A stretch of 40,728 bases of DNA, from positions 1 through 40,728 of the forward strand of contig CACMRY010000005.1 in the NCBI GenBank assembly GCA_902616205.1, read 5' to 3'. Positions 6,828-15,569 of the stretch are shown piece by piece. The position numbers were made by a program, and so were the translations under genes. Position 1 is the stretch's first letter; each line of letters begins with the position of its first letter. Under the pieces are notes generated by a model that was not told the DNA's origin, did no database searches, and saw nothing but the letters and a program-made list of their open reading frames with translations. This DNA comes from an uncultured Pelagibacteraceae bacterium (GTDB taxonomy: Bacteria > Pseudomonadota > Alphaproteobacteria > Pelagibacterales > Pelagibacteraceae).

Positions 6828-9800
6828 ATGAATCTTACAGAAATAAGCATTAAAAGACCGGTAGTAGCATGGGTGATGTCCTTAGTATTGGTTATTTTTG
6901 GGATGTTTGTTTTCTCAGAACTTCCAGTAAGAGAACTGCCTGAGGGAATTCAACCACCTGTAGTCCAAGTTCAAACAGATTATAAATCAGCTTCTACTGA
7001 AATTATTGATGAGGAAATTACACAAAAAATTGAAGATGTAATAGGGGGTGCTGAAGGGATCAAGAACATTGATTCCACTTCTTTAAATGGCAGAAGTAGA
7101 ATTAATATTGAGTTTAATACCGATATAGACCTAGACAATGCCGCTAATGACATTAGAGAAAGAGTATCAAGGGTAGTTGATAATTTACCAAGTGAGTCTA
7201 GTCCTCCTCAAATCTTAAAAAGAGCAGCAGGATTTACTACAACTATGTGGCTAAGTCTTTCATCTCCTACATGGAACGATTTAGACCTTGGGGATTACGC
7301 CGAGAGATACCTTGTGGATGTCTTTTCAAGCGTACCAAATGTCGGTAGAATTTTAGTCGGGGGTCTAAGAGAATTAAGTGTTAGGGTATGGATTGATCCA
7401 ATTAAACTAGCTGCAAACGATTTAACTATTCAAGAAGTTGAAAGAGCTTTAAGAAATGAGAATGTTGATCTTCCTGCTGGTACTTTAGAAGCAGATAATA
7501 GAGACTTAACTTTAAACATTGATAAATCTTATACAAATATAGAAACAATAAAATCACTACCAATTAAAAAAGTTAAAGATAAAGCAATATTATTATCTGA
7601 TGTTGCAAATATAGAATTTGGACCTGTCTCAGAAAAAACTTTGTTTAAAGCACAAAGAAAAAATGCAAAAAATTTAAAAACTGTAGGAATTGGTATTTAT
7701 GCTAGAAGCGGTGCTTCTACAGTGGAACTATCTAATGAAATTAAAAAAAAAATAAATGAAATAAAACCCTTATTGCCAGATGGTTTAAATCTTGAAATTG
7801 CATTTAATAGAGCAACTTATGTTGGAACTGCTATTCAAGAAGTTTATAAAAGTTTAATAATTGCTTTTGTATTAGTTGTATTAATCATTTATTTATTTTT
7901 AGGAAATTTAAAAGCTGTCATTGTGCCTGCAATTGCACTTCCAGTAAGTTTAATTGGATCTTTTTTGGGCTTATATATTTTTGATTTATCAATAAATATT
8001 TTCGTTTTGCTAAGTTTTATACTAGCAATTGGAATTATAACAGATGACTCTGTTATAATGACTGATGCAATTTATACTCGTATAGAAAAAGGAGAAACGT
8101 CTTTAGTTGCTGCATATAAGGGATCAAAACAAATTACCTTCGCAATTATTGCAACAACATTAATTTTAGTGGCAGTATTTTTACCTCTAATTTTTATAAA
8201 GGGTATATCAGGTACACTATTTAGAGAAACTGCTATAGCTTTATCTTTTTCAATTGTTGTTTCCTCATTTGTTGCTCTTACTCTGTCTCCGATGTTAGGT
8301 AGCAAATTTTTAAGTAAAAAAGAAAAAAAAGGTTTATTTGTTAAAAAGTTTAATAATTTATTTAAATCTTTCTCTGAAGGTTACATCGAAACCTTGGGAT
8401 ATTGGTTAAATAAAAAAAAAATAATATCAGGATTTATAATATTTGTAGTCTTAGGGTCTATTTTCCTTTTCAATTTTACCAAAAAGGAATTAATCCCTAT
8501 TGAGGATCGAGGTGCATATTTAATAATTGGTTCAACAGATGAGGGAAGTTCTTTTGAATACACTCAAGATAAGGCACAAATTATTGAAAGTAGATTATTA
8601 AAACTTCTTGAAGCTGAAGATAGTCCTTATGAAAGATTAATTATGCGTGTTCCAGGATTTGGTAAATCAGCAACCACATACAACAGTTTTATTATAATAG
8701 CATTACTAGATGAATGGAAAAATAGGAAAAAAGGAAGTCAGACAGTTTTAAGAGAAGCTATTGGAAAGATAGTTACAGTTCCACAAGCTTTTGCTTTTCC
8801 AATTTCTCCACAATCTATAAGAGTATCTAATTACAACAAACCAGTTCAAATGGTTATTTATGGTACTAGTTATGAGGAGCTAGAGAAAATTCAAAATGAA
8901 GTAATTCAAATCCTTAGAAAAAATAGAAATCTTTCGAGAATTGAGAGTGATTACTCAAAAAATAAACCTGAAGTTAAGTTAATTACAAATAAAAATAGAG
9001 CAAAAGATTTAGGTGTTTCTACAGAGACAATAGGGAGAACTTTGGAGACTTTTTACGGTGGAAAAAGAGTTACATCATTTAATAGAATGGGAAGAGAATA
9101 TCCTATTATTTTACAACAATATCTCGCAGACAGAAGAAATAAAGACGGAATTTCAAAAATACATGTTAGATCAGAAACAAGTGGTAAACTCGTATCTTTA
9201 GCAAGTTTAGTTGAGTTTGAGGAGAAAGGTACAGCAGAGACTTTACCAAGGTATAATCGACAAAGAGCTGTTACCATATCTGCAGCAATTGACGAAAATT
9301 ATAGTCTTGCTGAGGCAATGAATTACTTAGAAAATACAATGAATAATTTAGCGCCACAAAATCAAATCACTTGGAAAGGTAAGTCAGAGGAATTGAAAGA
9401 AACTAGTAATGAAATATTTATTATTTTTGCTTTAGCATTAATTACAGCATATTTAGTTATGGCTGCTACATTCAATTCATTTATTCATCCATTCATCATA
9501 ATTTTAACAGTTCCACTTGCTGTGTTTGGAGGATTGATATTTATTTTATTTTTAAATAGTTCAATAAATATTTTTTCACAAATCGCTCTAGTAATTTTAA
9601 TTGGTATATCTACAAAAAACAGTATTTTAATTGTTGACTATGCTAACCAAATAAGAAGAACAGGTGCAAAAATAGAAACAGCAATTAAAGATGCTTGTAA
9701 ACTTAGAATAAGACCTATCATTATGACATCTTTAAGTACTATGATTGCAATGTTGCCTTTAGTTATTGGAAATATTGGACCTGGAGCAGGTGAAGGATCA

Positions 9801-9950
9801 AGATTAGCTGTCGGATCAACAATTTTAGGTGGAATGATAATTTCAACATTTTTTACATTGTACATTACTCCAACAATGTATTTGGCTCTTGCAAAAAATA
9901 CTAAAAGAATAGATGCCGTAGATTTAGAGCTAAAAAAACAATTAAACTAA
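6828..9950 (+). CDS. RND-family inner-membrane efflux pump (AcrB-like)
   Basis: A 1040-residue proton-driven exporter of the HAE/AcrB type. It starts with the typical ISIKRPVVAWVMS transmembrane segment and has the internal duplication of large periplasmic loops and membrane bundles. The proton-relay residues are present: D406-D407 in GIITDDSVIM (AcrB D407-D408) and K930 in GISTKNSILIVDYA (AcrB K940). Length is normal. With the adaptor upstream it forms a two-gene efflux operon; no TolC-like gene is in the window. The last four bases overlap the converging lipoprotein gene. Substrates are unknown. Confidence 0.9.
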   Translation: MNLTEISIKRPVVAWVMSLVLVIFGMFVFSELPVRELPEGIQPPVVQVQTDYKSASTEIIDEEITQKIEDVIGGAEGIKNIDSTSLNGRSRINIEFNTDIDLDNAANDIRERVSRVVDNLPSESSPPQILKRAAGFTTTMWLSLSSPTWNDLDLGDYAERYLVDVFSSVPNVGRILVGGLRELSVRVWIDPIKLAANDLTIQEVERALRNENVDLPAGTLEADNRDLTLNIDKSYTNIETIKSLPIKKVKDKAILLSDVANIEFGPVSEKTLFKAQRKNAKNLKTVGIGIYARSGASTVELSNEIKKKINEIKPLLPDGLNLEIAFNRATYVGTAIQEVYKSLIIAFVLVVLIIYLFLGNLKAVIVPAIALPVSLIGSFLGLYIFDLSINIFVLLSFILAIGIITDDSVIMTDAIYTRIEKGETSLVAAYKGSKQITFAIIATTLILVAVFLPLIFIKGISGTLFRETAIALSFSIVVSSFVALTLSPMLGSKFLSKKEKKGLFVKKFNNLFKSFSEGYIETLGYWLNKKKIISGFIIFVVLGSIFLFNFTKKELIPIEDRGAYLIIGSTDEGSSFEYTQDKAQIIESRLLKLLEAEDSPYERLIMRVPGFGKSATTYNSFIIIALLDEWKNRKKGSQTVLREAIGKIVTVPQAFAFPISPQSIRVSNYNKPVQMVIYGTSYEELEKIQNEVIQILRKNRNLSRIESDYSKNKPEVKLITNKNRAKDLGVSTETIGRTLETFYGGKRVTSFNRMGREYPIILQQYLADRRNKDGISKIHVRSETSGKLVSLASLVEFEEKGTAETLPRYNRQRAVTISAAIDENYSLAEAMNYLENTMNNLAPQNQITWKGKSEELKETSNEIFIIFALALITAYLVMAATFNSFIHPFIIILTVPLAVFGGLIFILFLNSSINIFSQIALVILIGISTKNSILIVDYANQIRRTGAKIETAIKDACKLRIRPIIMTSLSTMIAMLPLVIGNIGPGAGEGSRLAVGSTILGGMIISTFFTLYITPTMYLALAKNTKRIDAVDLELKKQLN

Positions 9951-10552
9951 AAAATAATATACCTTCTAGTTGATAAAGAATTTTTACAATCATTAAGTTG
10001 TTTTTTATATCTATTTGAATTGTTCTCTACCTTTTTTGCTAAAAGGATGACCTTTTGATTTTTTTTGTAATTTTTGTATCCCCCCCATCCCTCATGATAA
10101 GCAAGATATTGTCTGAAACTGTCATCTAACGGTATTTTAAGTATAGATTTTGTTTTGTTTGTGTACCACCCAATAAAATCAACACTATCTTTAAATCTTG
10201 CTCTTGATGCAAATTTATTTCCAGTCTCGACTTTGTACTGTTTCCACGTACCTTTTACAGCTTGTGAGTATCCAAAAGAACTTGAGGGACGTTTGTAAGG
10301 TATAACTTTAAAAATTTTTTGTCTTTGTGGCTTCGCCAACCAATCAAAATCTGATTCCATTTTAATAATAGCTAGTTGTAAATAAACTGGAGTACCCCAT
10401 TTCTTCTCTGTTTTTTTTGCATGTTTATACCAAAAATATTTTTCTGAAAAAATTGAACAACTATTTGCTGTATTTTTTGGTACAGATGAACATGCAGATA
10501 TAAATATGAATAGAAATGAAATTAAAACTATTAATTTTTTTGATCGAATCAC
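9947..10552 (-). CDS. Lipoprotein with SLT-type lytic transglycosylase-like domain
   Basis: A 201-residue protein starting at a GTG. The signal peptide ends at lipobox ISAC (lipidated C21). The mature part has the lysozyme-like features IIKMESDF with candidate catalytic E66 and SFGYSQAVKGTW (92-103), which match the ES and GLMQ-type motifs of SLT transglycosylases, then YHEGWGGYKN. It would cleave peptidoglycan from an envelope anchor. Family identity is inferred from these motifs and activity is not assured. It contains a seven-G run at the GWGGY codons, unusual here. It converges on the RND gene with a 4-base overlap. Confidence 0.65.
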   Translation of the reverse strand: MIRSKKLIVLISFLFIFISACSSVPKNTANSCSIFSEKYFWYKHAKKTEKKWGTPVYLQLAIIKMESDFDWLAKPQRQKIFKVIPYKRPSSSFGYSQAVKGTWKQYKVETGNKFASRARFKDSVDFIGWYTNKTKSILKIPLDDSFRQYLAYHEGWGGYKNYKKNQKVILLAKKVENNSNRYKKQLNDCKNSLSTRRYIIF

Positions 10553-10567
10553 TAATTAGTTTATAAA

Positions 10568-11077
10568 TTATCTGTTTTTTTTTCTCCATACCCATGGATA
10601 TTCAAATTTAGTTTTCCATAATCCAAGTCTATTTTTTTTTGCAAAATTTTCATATTCTTGGTACTTTTTTTTTGAGTATTTAGCATAATCAAATGCGTAA
10701 CCATTTTTCACCATATAAACCGATAAGCTTTCATTATTAACAAAACATTCTGCTAGGATTCTATTATATCTATCATTACTTTTCTCAATAAAACATTTTA
10801 CAATTTGGTTATCGATTTTTTGAGTTAGTTTTTTTTTTGAAATTTCGCCACAAAAAATTTTTTGGCTTTCAAATTTACAGGTTTGTTTCTTGCCTCTAAA
10901 AAAACTTTCTGGTGCATCAATTCCTGAAAATCTAATTTTTTTTTTATTTAAAATAATTGTGTCACCATCTATTACTAAAACATTTTTCGAGGATATTTGT
11001 TCTGCATCTGAGAAAGAATTACTACAAAATAAAAAGGTAATGAATAATTTAATTAAAGTCTGCTTTAGCCTTTTCAT
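10568..11077 (-). CDS. Secreted thermonuclease-family (SNase) nuclease
   Basis: A 169-residue staphylococcal-nuclease-like protein with a signal peptide (about 1-24). Residues matching the S. aureus calcium and catalytic set are visible: D39 in IDGDT, R49 and D54 and E57 in RFSGIDAPE, and R106 in DRYNRIL. Four cysteines in the mature part could form disulfides. It would degrade nucleic acid in the periplasm or outside the cell, possibly for nutrient recovery. The start overlaps the end of the upstream zeta-like gene by 29 bases, an unusually long overlap that implies coupled translation. Confidence 0.8.
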   Translation of the reverse strand: MKRLKQTLIKLFITFLFCSNSFSDAEQISSKNVLVIDGDTIILNKKKIRFSGIDAPESFFRGKKQTCKFESQKIFCGEISKKKLTQKIDNQIVKCFIEKSNDRYNRILAECFVNNESLSVYMVKNGYAFDYAKYSKKKYQEYENFAKKNRLGLWKTKFEYPWVWRKKNR

Positions 11078-11357
11078 TCATCTCGTTCATTTTACTACGA
11101 ATTTCGTCATCAGAAATGTTGAAACTTTCCAAATCGTTTTTAATTTTTCTAAATACGTCCTCATCACCAGCTTCTGCAAAATCTGCTTTTATAACCGATT
11201 GTATATATTCCTTAGTTTGTTCCTCACTATATCCCATAATCTTTGATCCCCATTCTCCTAGATATTTATTTCTTCTTGCGCTTATTTTGAATTCTTTTTC
11301 TTCGTCATGAGCAAACTTTTTTTCAAAACCTTTTTTTCTATCTTCGAAAGAGTCCAT
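11049..11357 (-). CDS. DUF1476 protein, ATPase inhibitor subunit zeta-like
   Basis: A 102-residue charged, helical protein. The opening FEDRKKGFEKKFAHDEE, the ARRNKYLGEWGSKIMG segment and the FAEAGDEDVFRKI segment are signatures of DUF1476, the alphaproteobacterial family that includes the zeta inhibitor of the F1Fo-ATPase described in Paracoccus denitrificans. In that enzyme the N-terminus blocks ATP hydrolysis. A GAGAGG ribosome site lies about ten bases upstream of the ATG. It is divergent from gpmA. The family call is strong; inhibitory function in this organism is inference. Confidence 0.88.
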   Translation of the reverse strand: MDSFEDRKKGFEKKFAHDEEKEFKISARRNKYLGEWGSKIMGYSEEQTKEYIQSVIKADFAEAGDEDVFRKIKNDLESFNISDDEIRSKMNEMNEKAKADFN

Positions 11358-11460
11358 TTCTTATCCTCTCAATTTAAAATTTAATACATGGTTAAGATAT
11401 TATTATATTAATATTTCAAATATCTTTAGTATGTATATATTCTATATTAAATATATTAAA

Positions 11461-12174
11461 ATGGGACATTTAATTTTGATAAGACATGGCCAAAGTGAAT
11501 GGAATTTACAAAATAGGTTTACAGGATGGGTTGATGTCGAACTCTCTCCACAAGGCAAACTTGAAGCATGTAAAGCAGGTGAACTTATAAAAGAATTAAA
11601 TTTTAAAATTGATTACTTTTTCAGCTCCTATCAAAAGAGATCTATAGATACTCTTAAGCTTATATTAAACACAATCAGAGAAAAAGATGATCAAATTATA
11701 AAAGCATGGGAGTTAAATGAAAGACATTACGGAGCTTTAACAGGTTTAAATAAAGATGAAATGAAAAAAAAATTAGGAGAAGAGCAAGTTCATATTTTTA
11801 GACGATCATGGGATACTCCACCTCAACCTTTAAGTAAAAATAGCCCTTATCATCCTTTAAATATTGAAACTTATAAAGATATTCCAAGAGAAAAAGTGCC
11901 TGATACTGAGTCTTTAAAAGATACCTATGAAAGAGTAATTCCTTATTATAAGTCTCAAATCAGAAATAAATTGGATAATAATATTGTTGTTTCTGCCCAC
12001 GGAAATTCAATAAGATCAATGTGCAAATTTTTATTTGAACTAGATAATAATGAAGTAACTAAACTAGAGATACCAACTGGCAATCCTTTGAAAATAACAT
12101 TTAATAATAACAAAAAATTAACTGATGCAATTTATCTAGACAAAAGTAGAGCGAAAAACCTGATCAAATTTTAA
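11461..12174 (+). CDS. gpmA: 2,3-bisphosphoglycerate-dependent phosphoglycerate mutase
   Basis: Interconverts 3- and 2-phosphoglycerate in glycolysis and gluconeogenesis through a phosphohistidine. From the ATG at 11461 it has 237 residues: LIRHGQSEWN near the start with catalytic H9, the GWVDVELS segment, ELNERHYGALTG carrying the acid, and the second histidine motif SAHGNSIRS. The in-frame ATG at 11431 would add ten residues of AT-rich leader not seen in the family. No Shine-Dalgarno is visible. The 3' end overlaps murU by four bases. Confidence 0.92.
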   Translation: MGHLILIRHGQSEWNLQNRFTGWVDVELSPQGKLEACKAGELIKELNFKIDYFFSSYQKRSIDTLKLILNTIREKDDQIIKAWELNERHYGALTGLNKDEMKKKLGEEQVHIFRRSWDTPPQPLSKNSPYHPLNIETYKDIPREKVPDTESLKDTYERVIPYYKSQIRNKLDNNIVVSAHGNSIRSMCKFLFELDNNEVTKLEIPTGNPLKITFNNNKKLTDAIYLDKSRAKNLIKF

Positions 12175-12854
12175 GAACTTAATTTTTTATAAATATCAAG
12201 ATCTGTAACATGCAAAAATTCGTTAACACTTTCAATGCCGTAAAGCTGCTTATTCTTAATTTCTTTATCCCAAACTTCAGAAATTGAAAACTTATCCTTA
12301 TTAATACTTGTAAAAATATTTTTATTTAAAATTTGGCACCCAGTAAAAATATAGTTATTTATATTCTCTTTAGATACTAAATTATCTTTTAAAGTAAAAT
12401 CGCCTTTAAATCTTTTATCAAAACTTCTAGATTTATTAACAAGCATCAAAATGTTGCTTAAATTGTTGTCAAAATAAAATTTTTTCATTTTTTCTACTTC
12501 AATTAAATAATTATCCTTCCAAATTGTATCTGGATTGATAATTAAAAAATTTTCATCAGTATCATTATTTGCCAAATTTTTGATACCTCCTCCTGTATCC
12601 AAAAGTTCTTTTTCAAAAAATAATTCTACTTCATTTTTATAATTTTTTTTTTTAATAAAATTTTCAATTTCATCTGATAGGTGATGGGTATTAATTTTAA
12701 TTTTTTTAATTCCACATTTCTTTAAAAAATTTATAGAGTTTTCTAATAATGTACCATTTTTAATTTGGAGAAGAGGTTTCGGAGTAGTATTTGTTAAAGG
12801 AGCAACCCTTTTACCAAAACCGGCACACAAAATTAACCCTGTTGATATCCTCAT
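12171..12854 (-). CDS. murU: N-acetylmuramate-1-phosphate uridylyltransferase-like nucleotidyltransferase
   Basis: A 227-residue sugar-1-phosphate nucleotidyltransferase that would turn MurNAc-1-phosphate into UDP-MurNAc. The NTP-binding signature LCAGFGKRVAPLT (about 9-21) and TPKPLLQI (24-31) are intact, and a LLDTGGGI segment and an INPDTIW metal-site segment follow. Its start overlaps the upstream kinase gene by four bases. In Pseudomonas and Caulobacter the same pair, AmgK and MurU, recycles cell-wall MurNAc outside the de novo route. The specific substrate is inferred from this pairing. Confidence 0.82.
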   Translation of the reverse strand: MRISTGLILCAGFGKRVAPLTNTTPKPLLQIKNGTLLENSINFLKKCGIKKIKINTHHLSDEIENFIKKKNYKNEVELFFEKELLDTGGGIKNLANNDTDENFLIINPDTIWKDNYLIEVEKMKKFYFDNNLSNILMLVNKSRSFDKRFKGDFTLKDNLVSKENINNYIFTGCQILNKNIFTSINKDKFSISEVWDKEIKNKQLYGIESVNEFLHVTDLDIYKKLSS

Positions 12855-13786
12855 TTTAGTCTTTTGTTTTCTGGGATGTAATTATTTAATAAAACATTAA
12901 GTTCTTCAAATTTTATATCTTCTGATCTATCTTGAATTAATTTCCATGCATAGGGGATAAATTTTAAGTATTTATGTTTTTTGTCTCTTAATGAAAGTCT
13001 CGTGAAAATACCAATTATTTTCAAATTTCTTAAAACAGATAATATTTCAAAATCATTTTTCAATTTTTCAATTTTAATTTTTTTTTCAAGTTTAAAATAT
13101 GTTTGAAGTAAGTGATTTTTAAAATTTCGAGTTGTTCTAAACCTTACATCATCTATTAAAGATGCTAAATCATAAGCAGGATTTCCGTATACCGCATCCT
13201 GACTATCAATTAAAAATAGCTTATTTTTATGAGACATAATATTTGAAATATGAAAATCTCTATGTACTAAAACTTTTTTTTTAATTTTTAACTTTGATAA
13301 CAATTTTTTAAAAATTTTATTTAGTTTTTTTTTTACCTTTTTTATTTCATTTTTTGTGAGTTTTGTTGGTAGATACCACTGGGTAAATAAGTTTGCCTCC
13401 TCAATTAATTTTTTCTCAGAATATTTAGGTAGGTGGTAATAACTTTTTTTAAAAGTTAAAATTTTTTCTTTGTTAATTTTTTGGATTTTAATAAGTAATA
13501 TAAAAATTTTTTTATATATTTCAATTTTATCTTTTTTTTTTTTTAATGTACTTAAAATTGTTTCGTCTCCTAAATCCTCTATCTCTATATAATTTTTGTC
13601 ATAATTTTCTTTTAGTAATCTAGGTGCGTTAATTTTATTTTTTAAAAGAAGTTGATTGATTGCGTCATAAATTAATAAATTTATTTTTGGATCCTTTTTA
13701 CTATAAACAATGACTGATTTGTTTGAGCGATAAAAGGATCTAAAGGATGCGTCTCCTGATAATTTTTTATAATGATTTAAATTCAT
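12851..13786 (-). CDS. amgK: Anomeric MurNAc/GlcNAc kinase (aminoglycoside-phosphotransferase fold)
   Basis: A 311-residue kinase that would phosphorylate recycled MurNAc at C1 to feed MurU. It has the APH-fold Brenner motif VHRDFHISNIM (about 174-184) with catalytic aspartate, and LIDSQDAVYGNPAYDLASLIDD (the metal-binding DxD region) just after. The first ATG is at 13786; a TTG one codon upstream is unlikely. It overlaps tsaE by 20 bases and murU by four. The coding strand has a run of thirteen A at 13532-13544 within Lys codons, a possible slippage site. Confidence 0.82.
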   Translation of the reverse strand: MNLNHYKKLSGDASFRSFYRSNKSVIVYSKKDPKINLLIYDAINQLLLKNKINAPRLLKENYDKNYIEIEDLGDETILSTLKKKKDKIEIYKKIFILLIKIQKINKEKILTFKKSYYHLPKYSEKKLIEEANLFTQWYLPTKLTKNEIKKVKKKLNKIFKKLLSKLKIKKKVLVHRDFHISNIMSHKNKLFLIDSQDAVYGNPAYDLASLIDDVRFRTTRNFKNHLLQTYFKLEKKIKIEKLKNDFEILSVLRNLKIIGIFTRLSLRDKKHKYLKFIPYAWKLIQDRSEDIKFEELNVLLNNYIPENKRLK

Positions 13787-14255
13787 CAAATATTTTTAAT
13801 TTTTCATAAGCAGATATTGTTAAATACCTTGAGTTAAAATTTTCTCCGTACTCAAAATTTATATCAATTGTATTTCTTGGCTTATGTTCACCTAATATTT
13901 CTGGCCATTCAATTAATACAATTTTATCAGAAATATCTTCAAAAATATTCAAACTCAAAATATCCTTTTCACTCTTCAGTCTATAAAGGTCGTAATGATG
14001 TATATCAAATTTGTTTAGTTTGTATTGGTTCATCAAACTAAAGGTAGGGCTTGTTATTTCTGAAATATTTTTTTTGTCTATTTTTTCAAGACTATTTACC
14101 AAGGATTTAATAAAGGTTGTTTTACCTACACCAATTTCTCCATAAAATAAAATAACATCACCTTTGAAAATATTTTTTGCAAAAATATCTGCGATTTTTT
14201 TGGTATTTTCTAATTTAGAAATATTTAACTTGCTACTTTTAGTAGCGATACGCAT
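13767..14255 (-). CDS. tsaE: tRNA threonylcarbamoyladenosine biosynthesis ATPase TsaE
   Basis: The ATPase that works with TsaB and TsaD to put t6A on ANN-decoding tRNAs. The 162 residues contain the Walker A loop GEIGVGKTT (39-47), the [11 protein letters not shown] segment (68-78) and the HHYDLYRL motif (86-93) typical of the family; VLIEWPE (113-119) follows. It overlaps ahcY upstream by 17 bases and amgK downstream by 20, so these genes are translated as a chain. The tsaE-amgK-murU order also occurs in other alphaproteobacteria, from memory. Confidence 0.92.
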   Translation of the reverse strand: MRIATKSSKLNISKLENTKKIADIFAKNIFKGDVILFYGEIGVGKTTFIKSLVNSLEKIDKKNISEITSPTFSLMNQYKLNKFDIHHYDLYRLKSEKDILSLNIFEDISDKIVLIEWPEILGEHKPRNTIDINFEYGENFNSRYLTISAYEKLKIFDEFKSL

Positions 14256-15525
14256 CAGGCTTGTATGGTCCTTCTGTAGTTACACTAATATATTTAGCTT
14301 GATCTTCAGATAACTTAGTTAATTTAGCTCCAACTTTTTCTAAGTGAAGTCTTGCAACTTTTTCATCTAAATGTTTTGGTAAAACATATACTTTCTTTTC
14401 ATACTTATCTGAATTATTCCAAAGTTCAATTTGAGCAGTTACTTGATTTGTAAATGATGCACTCATCACAAAACTAGGGTGTCCTGTTGCACAACCAAGA
14501 TTGACCAGTCTACCTTCGGCAAGTAAAATTATTCTTTTGTTGCTAGGTAAAGTAATTTCATGAACTTGTGGTTTGATTTCATCCCACTTATAATTTTTTA
14601 GTGCATCAACTTGAATTTCATTATCAAAGTGTCCAATGTTACAAAGTATAGCTCTATCTTTCATATCTCTCATGTGATCAGCTGTAACTACATCTTTGTT
14701 TCCAGTAGCTGTTACAACAATGTCGGCTTCTTTGATCATATCATCCATTAATACTACTTCATAACCTTCCATTGCAGCTTGAAGTGCGCATATAGGATCA
14801 GTTTCGGTAACCATAACTCTTGCACCACTTTGACGAAGTGATGCAGCGCTTCCTTTTCCAACGTCACCAAAACCTGCTACGATAGCAACTTTTCCTGACA
14901 TCATTAAGTCAGTTGCTCTTTTTATTCCATCAACTAAACTTTCTCTACAACCATAAAGGTTGTCAAATTTTGATTTTGTGACAGAGTCGTTCACGTTTAT
15001 CGCAGGTACAAGTAAGGTTCCTTCGCTTTCCATTTTTTTCAAAGCTAAAACTCCAGTTGTAGTTTCTTCTGACAAACCTTTTATATCTTTTAATAAATCT
15101 TTATAATCTTTGTGCATCAAGGCTGTAAGATCTCCACCATCATCAAGTATCATATTTGGTTTCCAACCTTCTTTACCTTCAATAGTTTGTTTGACACACC
15201 ACCAATATTCTTCCTCTGTTTCACCTTTCCATGCAAAAACAGGTATTCCAGCTTTTGCAATTGCAGCAGCTGCGTGATCTTGGGTAGAAAAAATATTACA
15301 CGAAGACCATCTTACTTCAGCTCCAAGCGCAACTAGTGTTTCAATTAATACTGCTGTTTGGATTGTCATATGTAAACAGCCAACAATTTTTGCGCCCTTT
15401 AAAGGTTCTTTGCCTTTATATTCCGATCTTAATGCCATTAAACCTGGCATTTCTGTTTCTGCTAATGAGATTTCTTTTCTACCAAATTCTGCTTCAGATA
15501 TATCTTTAACTTTAAAATCTTCCAT
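14239..15525 (-). CDS. ahcY: S-adenosylhomocysteinase
   Basis: Hydrolyses S-adenosylhomocysteine to adenosine and homocysteine, clearing the inhibitor of methyltransferases. The 428-residue protein has the substrate region with [13 protein letters not shown] and the NAD-binding segment [12 protein letters not shown] in the middle, and ends with the conserved KPDAYRY that contributes to the NAD site of the partner subunit. Length and motifs are complete. It lies 44 bases after chvG with no recognisable SAH riboswitch between, and overlaps tsaE. Base composition is less extreme than its neighbours, as expected for a highly expressed gene. Confidence 0.96.
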   Translation of the reverse strand: MEDFKVKDISEAEFGRKEISLAETEMPGLMALRSEYKGKEPLKGAKIVGCLHMTIQTAVLIETLVALGAEVRWSSCNIFSTQDHAAAAIAKAGIPVFAWKGETEEEYWWCVKQTIEGKEGWKPNMILDDGGDLTALMHKDYKDLLKDIKGLSEETTTGVLALKKMESEGTLLVPAINVNDSVTKSKFDNLYGCRESLVDGIKRATDLMMSGKVAIVAGFGDVGKGSAASLRQSGARVMVTETDPICALQAAMEGYEVVLMDDMIKEADIVVTATGNKDVVTADHMRDMKDRAILCNIGHFDNEIQVDALKNYKWDEIKPQVHEITLPSNKRIILLAEGRLVNLGCATGHPSFVMSASFTNQVTAQIELWNNSDKYEKKVYVLPKHLDEKVARLHLEKVGAKLTKLSEDQAKYISVTTEGPYKPDAYRY

Positions 15526-15569
15526 AAAGTGAGGCTTTTAACAATTTAACAAAATTAATCAACAAAGAT

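Noticed and set aside
11394..11426. Inverted repeat AAGATATT / AATATCTT upstream of gpmA
   Set aside because: Arms are all A/T but two bases and 17 bases apart; in such AT-rich sequence this is expected by chance.
11431..11460. Upstream ATG for gpmA
   Set aside because: It would add ten residues rich in Tyr/Ile encoded by AT-rich leader; the family starts at MGHLILIRHG.
15526..15569. SAH riboswitch before ahcY
   Set aside because: The gap is only 44 bases of AT-rich sequence with no stem that fits the element.
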